A DNA stretch of 64,000 nucleotides. Source: Nocardia rhamnosiphila NBRC 108938. Lineage in GTDB: Bacteria > Actinomycetota > Actinomycetes > Mycobacteriales > Mycobacteriaceae. The stretch is taken from the NCBI RefSeq assembly GCF_000720425.1, contig NZ_JOAJ01000001.1, positions 992,001 to 1,056,000 on the forward strand, written 5' to 3'. The notes under the pieces are model-generated. The model was not told the DNA's origin, did not search any database, and saw only the letters and a list, made by a program, of their open reading frames with translations. Made by a program: the position numbers and the translations under genes. This document shows, piece by piece, positions 25,398 to 34,009 of the stretch (within the stretch, counting starts at the first letter, position 1; each line of letters starts with the position of its first letter).

Positions 25398-26543
25398 ATG
25401 GCACGCCCCGCATGGAGCGACGACGAGGTCGAGGCGGTACGGGAACTCGCGCGCAACTACTTCGAGAAGGAAGTGGTCCCGCACGAGGAGAAGTTCATCG
25501 AGCAGGGCCATCCGGACAAGGCGCTCTACCGGCGCGCCGGGGAACTCGGCCTGCTGTGCCCGGCGGTCCCGGAGGAGTTCGGCGGTGGGGGCGGCAGCTT
25601 CGCCCACGAGGCCGCGATCATCGAGGAACAGGTGCGCGCCGGTGACGGGGCCCTCGGAATTCCGGTACACAGTTCGATCATCGCGCCCTATCTGGCCGAA
25701 TTCGGCTCCGCAGAGCTGAAGAAGCGGATTCTGCCCAAGGCGAGCAGTGGCGAGATGGTGCTGTCCATCGGGATGACCGAGCCGGGCACCGGATCGGACC
25801 TGCAGGCGATCAAGACCCGTGCCGTCCGGGAGGGCGACGAGTACGTGATCACCGGTTCGAAGATCTTCATCTCCAACGGCTGGCTCTGCGACGGCATCAT
25901 CATCGCCGCGAAAACCGACCCGGAGAAGGGCGCCGCCGGTGTCTCGCTGCTCTTCGCCGAGGTCGGCGACGATACTCCCGGCTTCACCCGCGGTCGGATC
26001 CTGTCCAAGATCGGCGGCAAGGGCCAGGACACCGCGGAACTGTTCTTCGACGGCCTGCGGGTGCCCGCGGCGAATCTGCTCGGCGGCGCCGAGGGCCAGG
26101 GCTTCTACCAGATGATGCAGCTGCTGGCCCAGGAGCGGCTGGTCACCGCCATCATGGCGGTGGCGATGATGGAACGCGCGGTCGAACTGACCGTCGAATA
26201 CACCAAAGGCCGCGAGGCCTTCGGTAAACCGCTGTTCGCCATGCAGAACACCAAGTTCGAACTGGCCGAATGCGCGACCATCGCCCGGACCAACCGGGTC
26301 TTCCTCGACGACTGCATCAGCCGGCACCTGCGCGGGGAACTCGATATCCAGTCGGCCGCCATGTCGAAGTACTGGTCCACTGATCAGCTCGGTGTGGTCG
26401 TGGACCGCTGCCTGCAGCTCTTCGGCGGCTACGGCTATATGACCGAGTACCCCATCTCCCAGCTGTACACGGGGGCCCGGGTGCTGCGCATTCTCGCGGG
26501 CAGCAACGAGGTGATGAAGGATCTCATCGCGCGTGGGCTCTGA
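25398..26543 (+). CDS. Acyl-CoA dehydrogenase
   Basis: A 381-residue FAD enzyme of normal family length, introducing the alpha-beta double bond in acyl-CoA. Signature blocks are SIGMTEPGTGSDLQAIKT, ITGSKIFISNG, YTKGREAFGKPLFAMQNTKF and QLFGGYGYMTEYPISQLY. The catalytic base region near LRILAGSNEVMKDL fits long/medium-chain members. GAGGAC lies eight bases before the ATG. The downstream TetR gene overlaps its end by 11 bases, an arrangement in which the regulator probably controls this operon. The chain-length preference cannot be read from the sequence. Confidence 0.93.
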   Translation: MARPAWSDDEVEAVRELARNYFEKEVVPHEEKFIEQGHPDKALYRRAGELGLLCPAVPEEFGGGGGSFAHEAAIIEEQVRAGDGALGIPVHSSIIAPYLAEFGSAELKKRILPKASSGEMVLSIGMTEPGTGSDLQAIKTRAVREGDEYVITGSKIFISNGWLCDGIIIAAKTDPEKGAAGVSLLFAEVGDDTPGFTRGRILSKIGGKGQDTAELFFDGLRVPAANLLGGAEGQGFYQMMQLLAQERLVTAIMAVAMMERAVELTVEYTKGREAFGKPLFAMQNTKFELAECATIARTNRVFLDDCISRHLRGELDIQSAAMSKYWSTDQLGVVVDRCLQLFGGYGYMTEYPISQLYTGARVLRILAGSNEVMKDLIARGL

Positions 26544-27234
26544 CCTCGAACCTCCGCTCGTCCCCGTCACCGAGGTTCCCGCCGTCCCCGGCTCGTCCGG
26601 GGCCGGCGGGAACGGCCCGGACGAGCAGCCGCGGCGCCGCCGGCTGGAGCCGGACGAGCGCCGCGCCCAGATCCTCGCCCAGGCCATCGAGATGTTCGGC
26701 GAACGTCCGTACGCGGCGGTGTCCACGGCCGAACTGGCGCAGCGTGCCGGTGTGGCGCGCGGCCTGATCAACCACTATTTCGGCAATAAACGCGACCTCT
26801 ACCTCGCGGTGGTCCGCCGGATGGTGACCCTGCCGCGCGCCGACGAGTTGGCGGTGCCCACGGGCACCACCCGGGAACGGGTCGAGGCCAGTGTGCGCTG
26901 GTTGCTGGACACGATCTCCGAGCACGGCAGCACCTGGGTCAAGGTGACCAGCCACGAGGGGGTCGGCGACGATCCGGAGGTGCAGCAGATCCTCGACGCG
27001 GCCGACGACGCGGCCGCGCAGCGGTTGCTGGTGATGATCGGCCTCGCCGACGGTGCGGCGTCGGCGGAGCCGCGGCGCGCGATGGTCCGCGCCTACGGCG
27101 GCCTGGTGAAGGTCGCCGGCCGGGAGTGGCTGACCCGCGGCACCATGACCCGCGATCAGGTCCACGCGCTGCTGGTGGACATGCTGAGCACACTGGTCAC
27201 CGAATCGCTGCCGCGGGTGCGTCGCGGGAACTGA
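26533..27234 (+). CDS. TetR/AcrR-family regulator, overlapping acyl-CoA dehydrogenase gene
   Basis: A 233-residue repressor. After a ~35-residue Pro/Gly-rich extension, the helix-turn-helix is clear: RRAQILAQAIEMFGERPYAAVSTAELAQRAGVARGLINHYFGNKRDLYLAVV (read in parts). The C-terminal ligand domain (VEASVRWLLDTISEHG) resembles fatty-acid-responsive TetR members. GTG 26533 lies within the last codons of the acyl-CoA dehydrogenase gene (11-base overlap), so the two are co-translated. It likely represses the operon and responds to acyl-CoA, by inference from position. Confidence 0.88.
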   Translation: MGSDLEPPLVPVTEVPAVPGSSGAGGNGPDEQPRRRRLEPDERRAQILAQAIEMFGERPYAAVSTAELAQRAGVARGLINHYFGNKRDLYLAVVRRMVTLPRADELAVPTGTTRERVEASVRWLLDTISEHGSTWVKVTSHEGVGDDPEVQQILDAADDAAAQRLLVMIGLADGAASAEPRRAMVRAYGGLVKVAGREWLTRGTMTRDQVHALLVDMLSTLVTESLPRVRRGN

Positions 27235-27404
27235 GCCGCTGTGGCCCGCCACAGCGGGCAGGCCGGGTGTTTCGGGTGGTGACCAGCCCTACCCCGGCCA
27301 GGGGGATTTACCGGAACAGCCGGCCGGTCGCGGCTTATTCTTTCCGATGCCGGGCACAGTCCACTGCTCCAGGATGCGCCGACGGCGGCTCGAAGGGATC
27401 GGTC

Positions 27405-28151
27405 ATGGCATATACACAGCGCTGGGCGGGTGAGCGCTGGCCGGAAGTTGCACCGGACCGGGACGAGGAATCGCCGCGCACCGGCCGGCGCCGCGACGAA
27501 TACGACGACTGGTCCGAGGAGCGCTCTCTCCACGACGAACGTCCGATCGTCAATCCCTACGCGATCGTCGCACTGGTCGCCGCGCTCATCCTGGTCTTCC
27601 CGGTGGCGATCGTTTTCGGGCTGATCGCGTTCGGGCATCCCCGCGGCCGTTTCATGGCCTGTACCGCGCTACTGCTCGGTATCGGTGAGGTGGCACTGCT
27701 GGCGGCGCTGGTCCTGGCGCCACGGGAGACCCCCGGTGGGGTGTTCTCCCGGGTAGGCGACGCGGTGGGCCAGGTCACCGGTGGGCAGGGGGCGACCGAG
27801 TCCCCGGCCTCGGATGCCTCCGGCACCTCCGCGAGCGCACCGACCTCGTCGCCCGGTCGCAGCACGACGACCGAACCCTCGGTGCCGGCCGGCGCGGCCA
27901 CCCCGCCGGCGGCCGAGGTCGACACCGCCTGTCCCGAACCGGCCCTGCTCGGTGTCGCCGCCGACGGCGGCACCCTGCTGTGCCTCACCGCTTCGGCCTC
28001 GGTCACCGGTTATCAGTGGTCGGGCCCCTACCGGGTGGCCGAAACCGTCCGAACCGAAGACGCGGGCTGTACGGGCACCGCCACCGCCCGAACCGCCGCG
28101 GGATACGCCCTGGTCTGCGAAAACGGGACCTGGGCGCTCTGGAGCTCCTGA
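27405..28151 (+). CDS. Two-pass membrane protein with Ser/Thr-rich exported domain, unknown
   Basis: A 248-residue protein. A highly charged N-terminus (RDEESPRTGRRRDEYDD) is followed by two membrane helices (AIVALVAALILVFPVAIVFGLIAFG and CTALLLGIGEVALLAALVLA, read in parts), in a DUF4190-like arrangement. A Ser/Thr/Pro/Ala-rich linker comes next. The small terminal domain has three to four cysteines (DTACPE, LLCLT, AGCTGT, LVCENGTWALW). This is a common actinobacterial envelope layout without an assigned role. AAGGG precedes ATG 27405. It converges with the Prim-PolC gene; a short hairpin sits between the stops. Confidence 0.7.
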   Translation: MAYTQRWAGERWPEVAPDRDEESPRTGRRRDEYDDWSEERSLHDERPIVNPYAIVALVAALILVFPVAIVFGLIAFGHPRGRFMACTALLLGIGEVALLAALVLAPRETPGGVFSRVGDAVGQVTGGQGATESPASDASGTSASAPTSSPGRSTTTEPSVPAGAATPPAAEVDTACPEPALLGVAADGGTLLCLTASASVTGYQWSGPYRVAETVRTEDAGCTGTATARTAAGYALVCENGTWALWSS

Positions 28152-28168
28152 GCCGGTAGCCGACCGGC
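28152..28168. terminator. Short hairpin between convergent genes
   Basis: GCCGGT and ACCGGC pair around a five-base loop between the stop codons of the membrane-protein and Prim-PolC genes. It may work in both directions. Confidence 0.35.
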
Positions 28169-28172
28169 GTGT

Positions 28173-29183
28173 TCAGCCCTCCGTGGCGGTTTTGCGGGCC
28201 CGGCTGGGCTGCACCCGGGGCGGCTCGTTCGGCATCTTCGGATACTGCGGCGGCCACGGCGCGTCCATGAGACCGGAAGCGAGATCGCGTTCGGACATCC
28301 GCAGCAGCGGCTCGATACTCTGCGGTGCGCGGTGCTCCCACGGATCGCCGTACTCGGCGAGACGGGCCGGTACCGTCGCGATCGTCAGGTCCTCGGGGAC
28401 CACGGCATCCAGTTCGTCCCAAGTCAGCGGAGTGGATACCTGCGCGCCGACCTTGGGACGTACGCACCACGCACCGAATACGGTCTTGTGCGGAGCGTTC
28501 TGGTTGTAGTCCACGAAAACTCGCCGGCCGCGTTCCTCTTTCCACCAGTGCGCGGTGATGTCGTCGGGGTGCCGGCGTTCCAGTTCGCGCGCCAAGGCCA
28601 CGGCCGCGGCGCGGACCTCGTACCCGTCCCAATGCGGTTCGAGCGCGATATAGAGGTGCAGGCCGCGCGAACCGGAGGTTTTCACCCACGTCTCGATACC
28701 GAGCTCACCGCAGAGCTCCCGGGTCCGCAGGGCCGCGGTACGCAGTTCGTCGAAACCGATACCGGGTGAGGGATCGAGGTCGATCCGGAGCTGATCGGCG
28801 ATCCGCAGATCCGGCACGGTATTGGGCCAGACGTGGAAGCCGAGGCAACCCTGGTTCACCGCCCACAGCACATGCGCCAGATCGTGCGCCACCAGCGCGT
28901 CGCTGGTGGTTCCGTTCGGCGTGGTGACCTCCACGGTGTGCAACCAGTCCGGGGCGGATTTCGGCACCCGCTTCTGGAACCAGGACTTGCCGGACGCGCC
29001 GTCCGGGTAACGCTCCAGCAGTAGTGGCCGCCCGCCGTTGACGCGGAAGAACGGTTCGGCGACGCTTTCGTAATAGCGCACCAGATCCAATTTGGTTTCG
29101 CCCCGCCGAGAGAAGTACACCTTCGCGGGGTTGCTGATGGTGAGTACCCGGCCGGCGGCCTCGATCTCCACCGATTCGCTCAT
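28173..29183 (-). CDS. Prim-PolC-type polymerase (LigD polymerase-domain family)
   Basis: A 336-residue stand-alone archaeo-eukaryotic-primase-type polymerase, the family of the LigD polymerase domain. Motifs include ISNPAKVYFSRRG, the metal-binding RIDLDPSPG with two aspartates, and WVKTSGSRGLHLYI, followed by DYNQNAPHKTVFGAW. Mycobacterial Prim-PolC fills short gaps, prefers ribonucleotides and works with LigC in excision repair. Here the gene overlaps the LigC gene by four bases (29180-29183, ATGA), the same partnership. The cell's Ku and LigD genes are not in this window. The Lys/Arg/Pro-rich C-terminus is short and possibly disordered. Confidence 0.88.
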   Translation of the reverse strand: MSESVEIEAAGRVLTISNPAKVYFSRRGETKLDLVRYYESVAEPFFRVNGGRPLLLERYPDGASGKSWFQKRVPKSAPDWLHTVEVTTPNGTTSDALVAHDLAHVLWAVNQGCLGFHVWPNTVPDLRIADQLRIDLDPSPGIGFDELRTAALRTRELCGELGIETWVKTSGSRGLHLYIALEPHWDGYEVRAAAVALARELERRHPDDITAHWWKEERGRRVFVDYNQNAPHKTVFGAWCVRPKVGAQVSTPLTWDELDAVVPEDLTIATVPARLAEYGDPWEHRAPQSIEPLLRMSERDLASGLMDAPWPPQYPKMPNEPPRVQPSRARKTATEG

Positions 29184-30265
29184 TTCGCCACCGCCGTCCC
29201 GAAGATTTCCCGCAACTCGGCGGGCGCGGCCTCTTCGAGCTGGGCGTAGGTGCACGACTCGGGGGTGCGGTCGGCGCGGAACCGGACCAGCCGTCCACCG
29301 TGCCGGAACCGGCCGGATTGGAGATGCTCGTATCGCACCTCGGCCACCAGTTCGGCCCGCAACGCCTCCCAGGACAGGTCCTTGCCGCCGCTCCAGCGAC
29401 TGACCCCGCCGGGCATGGAGCCGCCGGACTCGGCCTGGGCCACGGCATCGGCCCATTCCCGCCACGGATGGTCCGCCAGGGCGTTCTCCCGGTACGGGGC
29501 GAGTTCACCGATCAACTCGGTGCGCCGCGCGGCGGTGAAACTGCTCGCCACGCCCACATGGTGCAGCCGGCCCTCGTCGTCGTACAGGCCGAGTAGCAGA
29601 GAACCCACCCCCTGACCGTCCTTGTGCCAGCGGAAACCCGCTACCACGCAGTCGGCGGTGCGCTCGTGCTTGACCTTGAGCATCACCCGCTTGTTCTGCT
29701 GATACGGCTGATCGTCGGCCTTGACCATCACCCCGTCGAAGCCCGCGCCCTCGAAGCGGGTGAACCAGTCGCGGGCGACCGACGGATCCCCGGTGAGCGG
29801 GGTCAGCTGGACCCGGCCGGGCTCGGTCCGCAGGATGGTTTCGAGCAACCGGCGGCGTTCGGCGAACGGCGCCTCGGTCAGATCGCGGTCGCCGAGGGCG
29901 AGCAGGTCGAAGGCCACGAAACTCGCCGGCGTCTCCGCGGACAGTTTGGCCACCCGGGACGCCGCCGGATGCAGCCGCTGCTGCAGGACATCGAAGTCGA
30001 GACCGTGTTCGGTGACCACGACGATCTCCCCGTCCACGACGCACCGATCCGGCAGCGCGGCGCGCAGTAGCTCGGCGACCTCGGGGAAGTATCTGGTGAG
30101 GGGTCGATCGTTACGGGACCCCAGCTCCACCTCCGCGCCGTCGCGGAACACCACGCAGCGGAACCCGTCCCATTTGGGTTCGTAGCTCAGGCCGGGCCCC
30201 GGGGGTATGTCGGGGGCGGCCTTGGCCAGCATGGGCCGGACGGGTGGCATCACCGGTAGATCCAC
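29180..30265 (-). CDS. ligC: ATP-dependent DNA ligase, LigC type
   Basis: A 361-residue ATP-dependent DNA ligase with only the nucleotidyltransferase and OB-fold domains. The adenylated lysine is K31 in YEPKWDGFR (motif I). Motif III is VAFDLLAL, motif IV is GFDGVMVKADDQPYQ, and motif V is RVMLKVKHERTADC. The C-terminal OB domain begins near VVAGFRWHKDGQGVGSLLLG. It seals nicks, and mycobacterial LigC acts with Prim-PolC in gap repair rather than being essential. The start GTG 30265 follows GAGGAGG at five bases. The ATGA overlap with the downstream polymerase gene indicates coupled translation. Confidence 0.92.
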   Translation of the reverse strand: MDLPVMPPVRPMLAKAAPDIPPGPGLSYEPKWDGFRCVVFRDGAEVELGSRNDRPLTRYFPEVAELLRAALPDRCVVDGEIVVVTEHGLDFDVLQQRLHPAASRVAKLSAETPASFVAFDLLALGDRDLTEAPFAERRRLLETILRTEPGRVQLTPLTGDPSVARDWFTRFEGAGFDGVMVKADDQPYQQNKRVMLKVKHERTADCVVAGFRWHKDGQGVGSLLLGLYDDEGRLHHVGVASSFTAARRTELIGELAPYRENALADHPWREWADAVAQAESGGSMPGGVSRWSGGKDLSWEALRAELVAEVRYEHLQSGRFRHGGRLVRFRADRTPESCTYAQLEEAAPAELREIFGTAVAK

Positions 30266-30371
30266 ACGATCCTCCTCGGGTCGATCCTCACCCGTATCGA
30301 CGCCGCGGCCGGCGCCGAATCATCGCCCCCGATGATAGGAGTTCGAACCGACAGATCGCCGGATCCGGCCG

Positions 30372-30755
30372 TCAGCTGTCGATCCAGCCCTGTTCGACCG
30401 CGAACTCGGTGAGCCGCTCCCGGATGGCCACGATCTCCCCGGCGGTCAGCGCCGGGGAGGCGTCCAGCAGAAGTTCGGTGACCAGCCGGGTGTGTTCCTC
30501 GGCGGTCAGCCGGGCACCGTCGGCCACCGGTTTGGGTCGTGTGTGCTGGCCGCGCGGGGACCGTAGGTTGATCGCCTTGGGGCCCCGATCGCCCTCGGTG
30601 ACGTCGAATTCGAACACCCGGCCCTGCCGGAGTTCGTCCTCGCCCAGGCCGATATCGTTGACGTGCACGAACACGTCGGGTCCACCGTCCTCGGGCCGGA
30701 TGAAACCGAAACCCCGCGATCCGTCGAACGACACCAATTTCCCGCTGGCCACCAC
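30372..30755 (-). CDS. Cold-shock-domain protein with C-terminal extension
   Basis: A ~127-residue protein. Residues 1-~65 are a cold-shock domain with both RNA-binding motifs: SRGFGFIRPE (RNP1) and DVFVHVND (RNP2). It binds single-stranded RNA or DNA as a chaperone. The C-terminal ~60 residues, helix-rich and ending LTEFAVEQGWIDS, are an extra domain absent from classical Csp. Two adjacent GTG codons (30755 and 30752) sit five and eight bases after GAGGAG, and either may be the start. An ATG at 30785 overlaps the flotillin gene but lacks a ribosome site. It probably shares the flotillin mRNA. Confidence 0.85.
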   Translation of the reverse strand: MVASGKLVSFDGSRGFGFIRPEDGGPDVFVHVNDIGLGEDELRQGRVFEFDVTEGDRGPKAINLRSPRGQHTRPKPVADGARLTAEEHTRLVTELLLDASPALTAGEIVAIRERLTEFAVEQGWIDS

Positions 30756-30781
30756 ACCGCTCCTCGCCGCAGTTCTGCCGG

Positions 30782-31888
30782 TCACTCTATATCCGGTTTT
30801 TCCTCATCGGTGGCCGAAAGCGCCTTTTGTAGCGAGTTGAATACGGTGAGCCCCTGCCCGACCATGCCGTTCAGCAGTTCACCCACCCCGTCCGGCCCGT
30901 TGAGAACGGTCAGATTGGCGTTGGACAGCCCGCGCGCCGCCTGCTCCACGATGAGAGGCAACTGCTCGATGAGCATCTGATCGAGCGCGATGCGGTTGTG
31001 GGAGGCCGCCGCCTCGGCCTGGATCCGGGTGCGGTCGGCCTCGGCCTCGGCGAGGATCCGCACCCGCTCGGCCTCGGCCTGCGCCGGTTTTACCACCTCG
31101 GCCTGCAACTGCTGTTCACGCAGTTCGGCTTCCTTGCGGGCCTGGGCGGCCTGGGCGCCGAGCACTTCCTGTTGGGCGAGCGCGGCGGCGAGCGGCCCGG
31201 CGGCCGCGGCTTCCGCCTGGGCCTTGTCGATATCGCGCTGGTAACCGGCCTTGAGGATCGCCGTCTCCCGGGCGTACTCGGCCTGTTTGCGCAGGGATTC
31301 CTGTTCGGCCTCGGCGGAGCGCTGCGCGGCCTGCGATTCGGCGATCTGTGCGTCCCGGTGTACCGCGGCGTTGTGCGGCGCGGCCAGGGCGGTGATATAG
31401 CCGAGATTGCCGTCGTCGATGGACTGGATCTGGAACGAGTCGACCCACAGGCCGATATTGCTCATCTCCACTTTCGACGCGACGAGGACCTCGTCGGCCA
31501 GCCGCTGACGCTCCCGGATGATCTCCTCGACCGTCATGGAGCCGACGATGGACCGCAGATGACCGGAGAAGATCCGGCCGGTCAGCACCGACATCTCCTG
31601 CTCCTGTTCGGAGAGGAATCGCTGGGCCGCGTTCACGATCGACGCCGTGTCGTTGGCGACCTTGAAAGCGATGACCGCCCGCACCTGCAGCACGATGGCC
31701 TGTTTGGTGACGCAGCGTTCGCTGATCTCGGCCTCGAACATCGCCAGCGACAGGTACCGGACCTTGCGGAAGAACGGCATCACCCACGTACCGCGGCCGA
31801 TGATCACCCGGAAGGGTGTGGCGTCGCTGCTCTTGGCGCCGCTGACCAGCATCGCCTCGTCGGGATCGGGCACGTGATAACCCAGCAC
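30782..31888 (-). CDS. Flotillin-like SPFH-domain protein
   Basis: A 368-residue SPFH/flotillin-family protein. The SPFH domain runs over residues ~10-170. A long Ala/Glu/Gln-rich coiled coil (AESQAAQRSAEAEQESLRKQAEYARE and the AEAERVRILAEAEADRTRIQAEA repeats, in parts) covers ~180-300, typical of flotillins that oligomerise at membrane microdomains. Unlike classical FloT it has no clear N-terminal membrane hairpin, so anchoring may rely on partners. The GTG start 31888 is preceded by GAGGAG. The small NfeD-like gene lies 23 bases upstream on the same strand, the usual genetic partner of flotillins. Confidence 0.88.
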   Translation of the reverse strand: MLGYHVPDPDEAMLVSGAKSSDATPFRVIIGRGTWVMPFFRKVRYLSLAMFEAEISERCVTKQAIVLQVRAVIAFKVANDTASIVNAAQRFLSEQEQEMSVLTGRIFSGHLRSIVGSMTVEEIIRERQRLADEVLVASKVEMSNIGLWVDSFQIQSIDDGNLGYITALAAPHNAAVHRDAQIAESQAAQRSAEAEQESLRKQAEYARETAILKAGYQRDIDKAQAEAAAAGPLAAALAQQEVLGAQAAQARKEAELREQQLQAEVVKPAQAEAERVRILAEAEADRTRIQAEAAASHNRIALDQMLIEQLPLIVEQAARGLSNANLTVLNGPDGVGELLNGMVGQGLTVFNSLQKALSATDEEKPDIE

Positions 31889-31911
31889 GTATGACTCCTC
31901 GCGTCGTGTTG

Positions 31912-32139
31912 CTACGGCGCCGGGTCCGGTGTGAGGGGTATCCAGGGCACCACATCGGCGATACGACCGGAATCGACAGCGACGACCAGCACGGTGCTCC
32001 CGGCCGGGATCGTTTCGGCGGCGCGCGCGATATACCCTTCGGTCCCCCCACGTACGGCCACCAGGACCTCACCCAGCGTCCCGGGGCCTCGGATCGGCGA
32101 GATCAGCTTACCGGTCGATCCGACGGCTTCGTCGTGCAA
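31912..32139 (-). CDS. Minimal NfeD-like OB-fold protein
   Basis: A 75-residue protein containing only the soluble beta-barrel of NfeD proteins: GKLISPIRGPGTLGEVLVAVRGGTEGYIARA and AGSTVLVVAVDSG (read in parts). Ordinary NfeD proteins add membrane helices and sometimes a protease domain; here both are absent. It may bind the flotillin directly. The TTG start at 32139 lies about ten bases after GGGAGG, a weak but plausible site. It sits between a TetR gene and the flotillin gene, all on the minus strand. Confidence 0.72.
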   Translation of the reverse strand: MHDEAVGSTGKLISPIRGPGTLGEVLVAVRGGTEGYIARAAETIPAGSTVLVVAVDSGRIADVVPWIPLTPDPAP

Positions 32140-32205
32140 TTCTCTCGAACCTCCCTGCCCGGCGGTGATTTCCGGGCGCCGACCGTTTCGCCGCCGGACC
32201 CCGGA

Positions 32206-32829
32206 CTACCGATAGAGCCGGCGGTAGGCGCCCAGCATGGCGACGAGGTGATCGACGATCTCCGTCCGGGTGGCCCGCAACGACCCGTTCAGCCAGGCCG
32301 AGAACATTCCCGCGTTCCCGCTCGCCATGGTGACGGCCGCGAGGCGGCGGCGGACCGGATCGTCGATCTGGGAAAAGAGATGGTCCTGGATGAGCCGCGT
32401 GAAAGCGGGCATGACGGCGATGGTGGTCTGGCCGAGACCGGTGCTGGAGTACGGCTCCACCAGGAACAGGCGCGATTTGCGGGGGTCCTCGAGCACCTTG
32501 TCCACCAGGGCCTCGGACAGGGCCCGGTCACGCGAGGCGTCGTCGGCGACCGCGAAGGCGGTCATCGGATCGAGGAAGTCGTCGGCGATCTGCCGGTACA
32601 GGACATCGAGCAGTTCGTCCCGGCTGGCGAAACTCTCGTAGAAATATCGATCGGTGAGATTGGCGCGGCGGCAGACCGCCCGCATGGTGACGCCGGCGGC
32701 GCCGGATTCACCGATCAGATCCAGTGCGGCCTCGAGCAGTGCGCCGCGCCGAGCCTGCTTCCGCTCGGAAAGTGTGGTGCCACCCCAGATCCGGGGTCCG
32801 CTGTCGTCCGATCGCTGACCTGAATGCAC
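32206..32829 (-). CDS. TetR/AcrR-family regulator
   Basis: A 207-residue regulator. The DNA-binding region is RRGALLEAALDLIGESG then GVTMRAVCRRANLTDRYFYESFASRDELLDVLY, a standard TetR helix-turn-helix. The ligand domain (residues ~70-200) includes MASGNAGMFSAWLNGSLRATRTEI. The start GTG 32829 is chosen; upstream frame without a ribosome site is possible. It is transcribed toward the NfeD-like/flotillin genes 66 bases away, so it may control them. No palindromic operator stands out upstream. Confidence 0.85.
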   Translation of the reverse strand: MHSGQRSDDSGPRIWGGTTLSERKQARRGALLEAALDLIGESGAAGVTMRAVCRRANLTDRYFYESFASRDELLDVLYRQIADDFLDPMTAFAVADDASRDRALSEALVDKVLEDPRKSRLFLVEPYSSTGLGQTTIAVMPAFTRLIQDHLFSQIDDPVRRRLAAVTMASGNAGMFSAWLNGSLRATRTEIVDHLVAMLGAYRRLYR

Positions 32830-32901
32830 CCGTCCACAGTAGTGGGCTCGCGCCGTGGGCCGTGCCGGGTGGTCACGGTGCCGCACCGCGGGTGCCGCAG
32901 G

Positions 32902-33222
32902 TCAGCTCGGGGCGTCGCGGTGTGGCGGGCGGGCCACGAGCACCGCCCGGCCGGCGGTGAGATCGATCCGGTCCCGCGGCGGTGCCCCGTCGGATTCCTC
33001 GTCGCGCAACATGGTCTGCGCGGCGCGGTGGTCCAGCTGATCGCGTTTGCTCCCGTACCAGAAGGCGGTGATCTCCTCCACCCCCGCGGCCGTGAGCCGG
33101 GTGGAGGTGTGGTCGCCGGTCGAGTGCCCGGTCTTCGGGAAGCGGGTGTACACCCACCGCAGCGCGGCGGCGGCCCCCAGCAGCAGCATGGCGATGGGCG
33201 CGCCGAGGAAGAGGACATCCAT
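32902..33222 (-). CDS. Small membrane protein, possibly DUF6191
   Basis: A 106-residue protein with one N-terminal membrane helix (LFLGAPIAMLLLGAAAALRWVY). A positively charged soluble tail follows, with VEEITAFWYGSKRDQLDHRAAQTMLRDEESDGAPPRDRIDL read in parts. Similar small proteins in Nocardia and Streptomyces carry a DUF6191-type tail; I place it there with low certainty. No ligand or enzyme motif is visible. It is divergent from the PAP2 phosphatase gene, with ~95 bases between the starts. Confidence 0.6.
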   Translation of the reverse strand: MDVLFLGAPIAMLLLGAAAALRWVYTRFPKTGHSTGDHTSTRLTAAGVEEITAFWYGSKRDQLDHRAAQTMLRDEESDGAPPRDRIDLTAGRAVLVARPPHRDAPS

Positions 33223-33303
33223 GGATCTCAGGGTAGCGGCGGGGCGGGTGGCGCCCGCCCGTTCGCGGCCACGCCGAGCCGGGGCTGGCGAACGGTCGGC
33301 GAC

Positions 33304-33309
33304 TAGGCT
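33304..33309 (+). promoter_or_regulatory. -10 element (TAGGCT) of a leaderless PAP2 gene
   Basis: TAGGCT lies seven bases before GTG 33317 and supports that codon as both transcription and translation start. There is no ribosome site. Confidence 0.4.
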
Positions 33310-33316
33310 GAAACGC

Positions 33317-34000
33317 GTGGTCGTGCTCGCTGTACTGCTGTTCGCCGTGGTCGCCGCGACGACCGGTTACGTCGTCGCGGGCGATGCCACGACCCAGGTG
33401 GACCGCCCGCTGCACGAGTGGGCGCTGACCCTGCGCACCGATCCGCTGACCACGGCGGCCACGGTGATCACCCATCTCGGCGGATCGGTGGCCATGTGGA
33501 CACTGGCGCTGCTGGTCTGCGCGGTGCTGCTGCGGCGCGGCGCGTACGCGGATCTGCTGCTCGTGGCCGGAGTGGGCGCGGCCTCGGCGGTTCTGGTACC
33601 CGTATCGAAACAGCTCATCGGCCGGTCGCGGCCGCCGGTGGCCGGGCAGCTGGTGGAGGTGAGCAATCCGGCCTTCCCCTCGGGGCACAGTGTCGGTTCC
33701 GCCGCCGTGGTGGGTGTACTCGCCGCACTGTTCTGCCTGCGGACCGCGCATCGCGTCGCCAGGGGGATCGTCGCGGCCGTGGCGGCCGTTTTCGTTCTGC
33801 TCGTGGGGCTTTCACGGATCTACCTGGGGGTGCACTGGCCCACGGATGTACTCGCCGGCTGGGCACTCGGTGGCCTGCTGGTCGCGATCGGGGTGGTGGT
33901 GCGGACCCGGGTCGAGGACACGCCGGTGGGCCCGGACCGTTCCGCAACCACCACCGGCTCCGTGACCGCGGACCCGGCGGTGCGGAACACCCGCCGCTGA
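33317..34000 (+). CDS. PAP2-family membrane phosphatase
   Basis: A 227-residue membrane phosphatase with five to six helices and all three PAP2 motifs: KQLIGRSRPP (KxxxxxxRP), NPAFPSGHSVGS (PSGH) and SRIYLGVHWPTDVLAG (SRxxxxxHxxxD). Such enzymes hydrolyse lipid phosphates or diphosphates, for example undecaprenyl diphosphate, phosphatidylglycerol phosphate or decaprenyl intermediates, at the outer membrane face. The substrate is not predictable here. The start GTG 33317 is supported by a leaderless-type -10; the frame is open further upstream. It converges with the cysteine-synthase-like gene. Confidence 0.9.
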   Translation: MVVLAVLLFAVVAATTGYVVAGDATTQVDRPLHEWALTLRTDPLTTAATVITHLGGSVAMWTLALLVCAVLLRRGAYADLLLVAGVGAASAVLVPVSKQLIGRSRPPVAGQLVEVSNPAFPSGHSVGSAAVVGVLAALFCLRTAHRVARGIVAAVAAVFVLLVGLSRIYLGVHWPTDVLAGWALGGLLVAIGVVVRTRVEDTPVGPDRSATTTGSVTADPAVRNTRR

Positions 34001-34009
34001 CCGGGTCGT

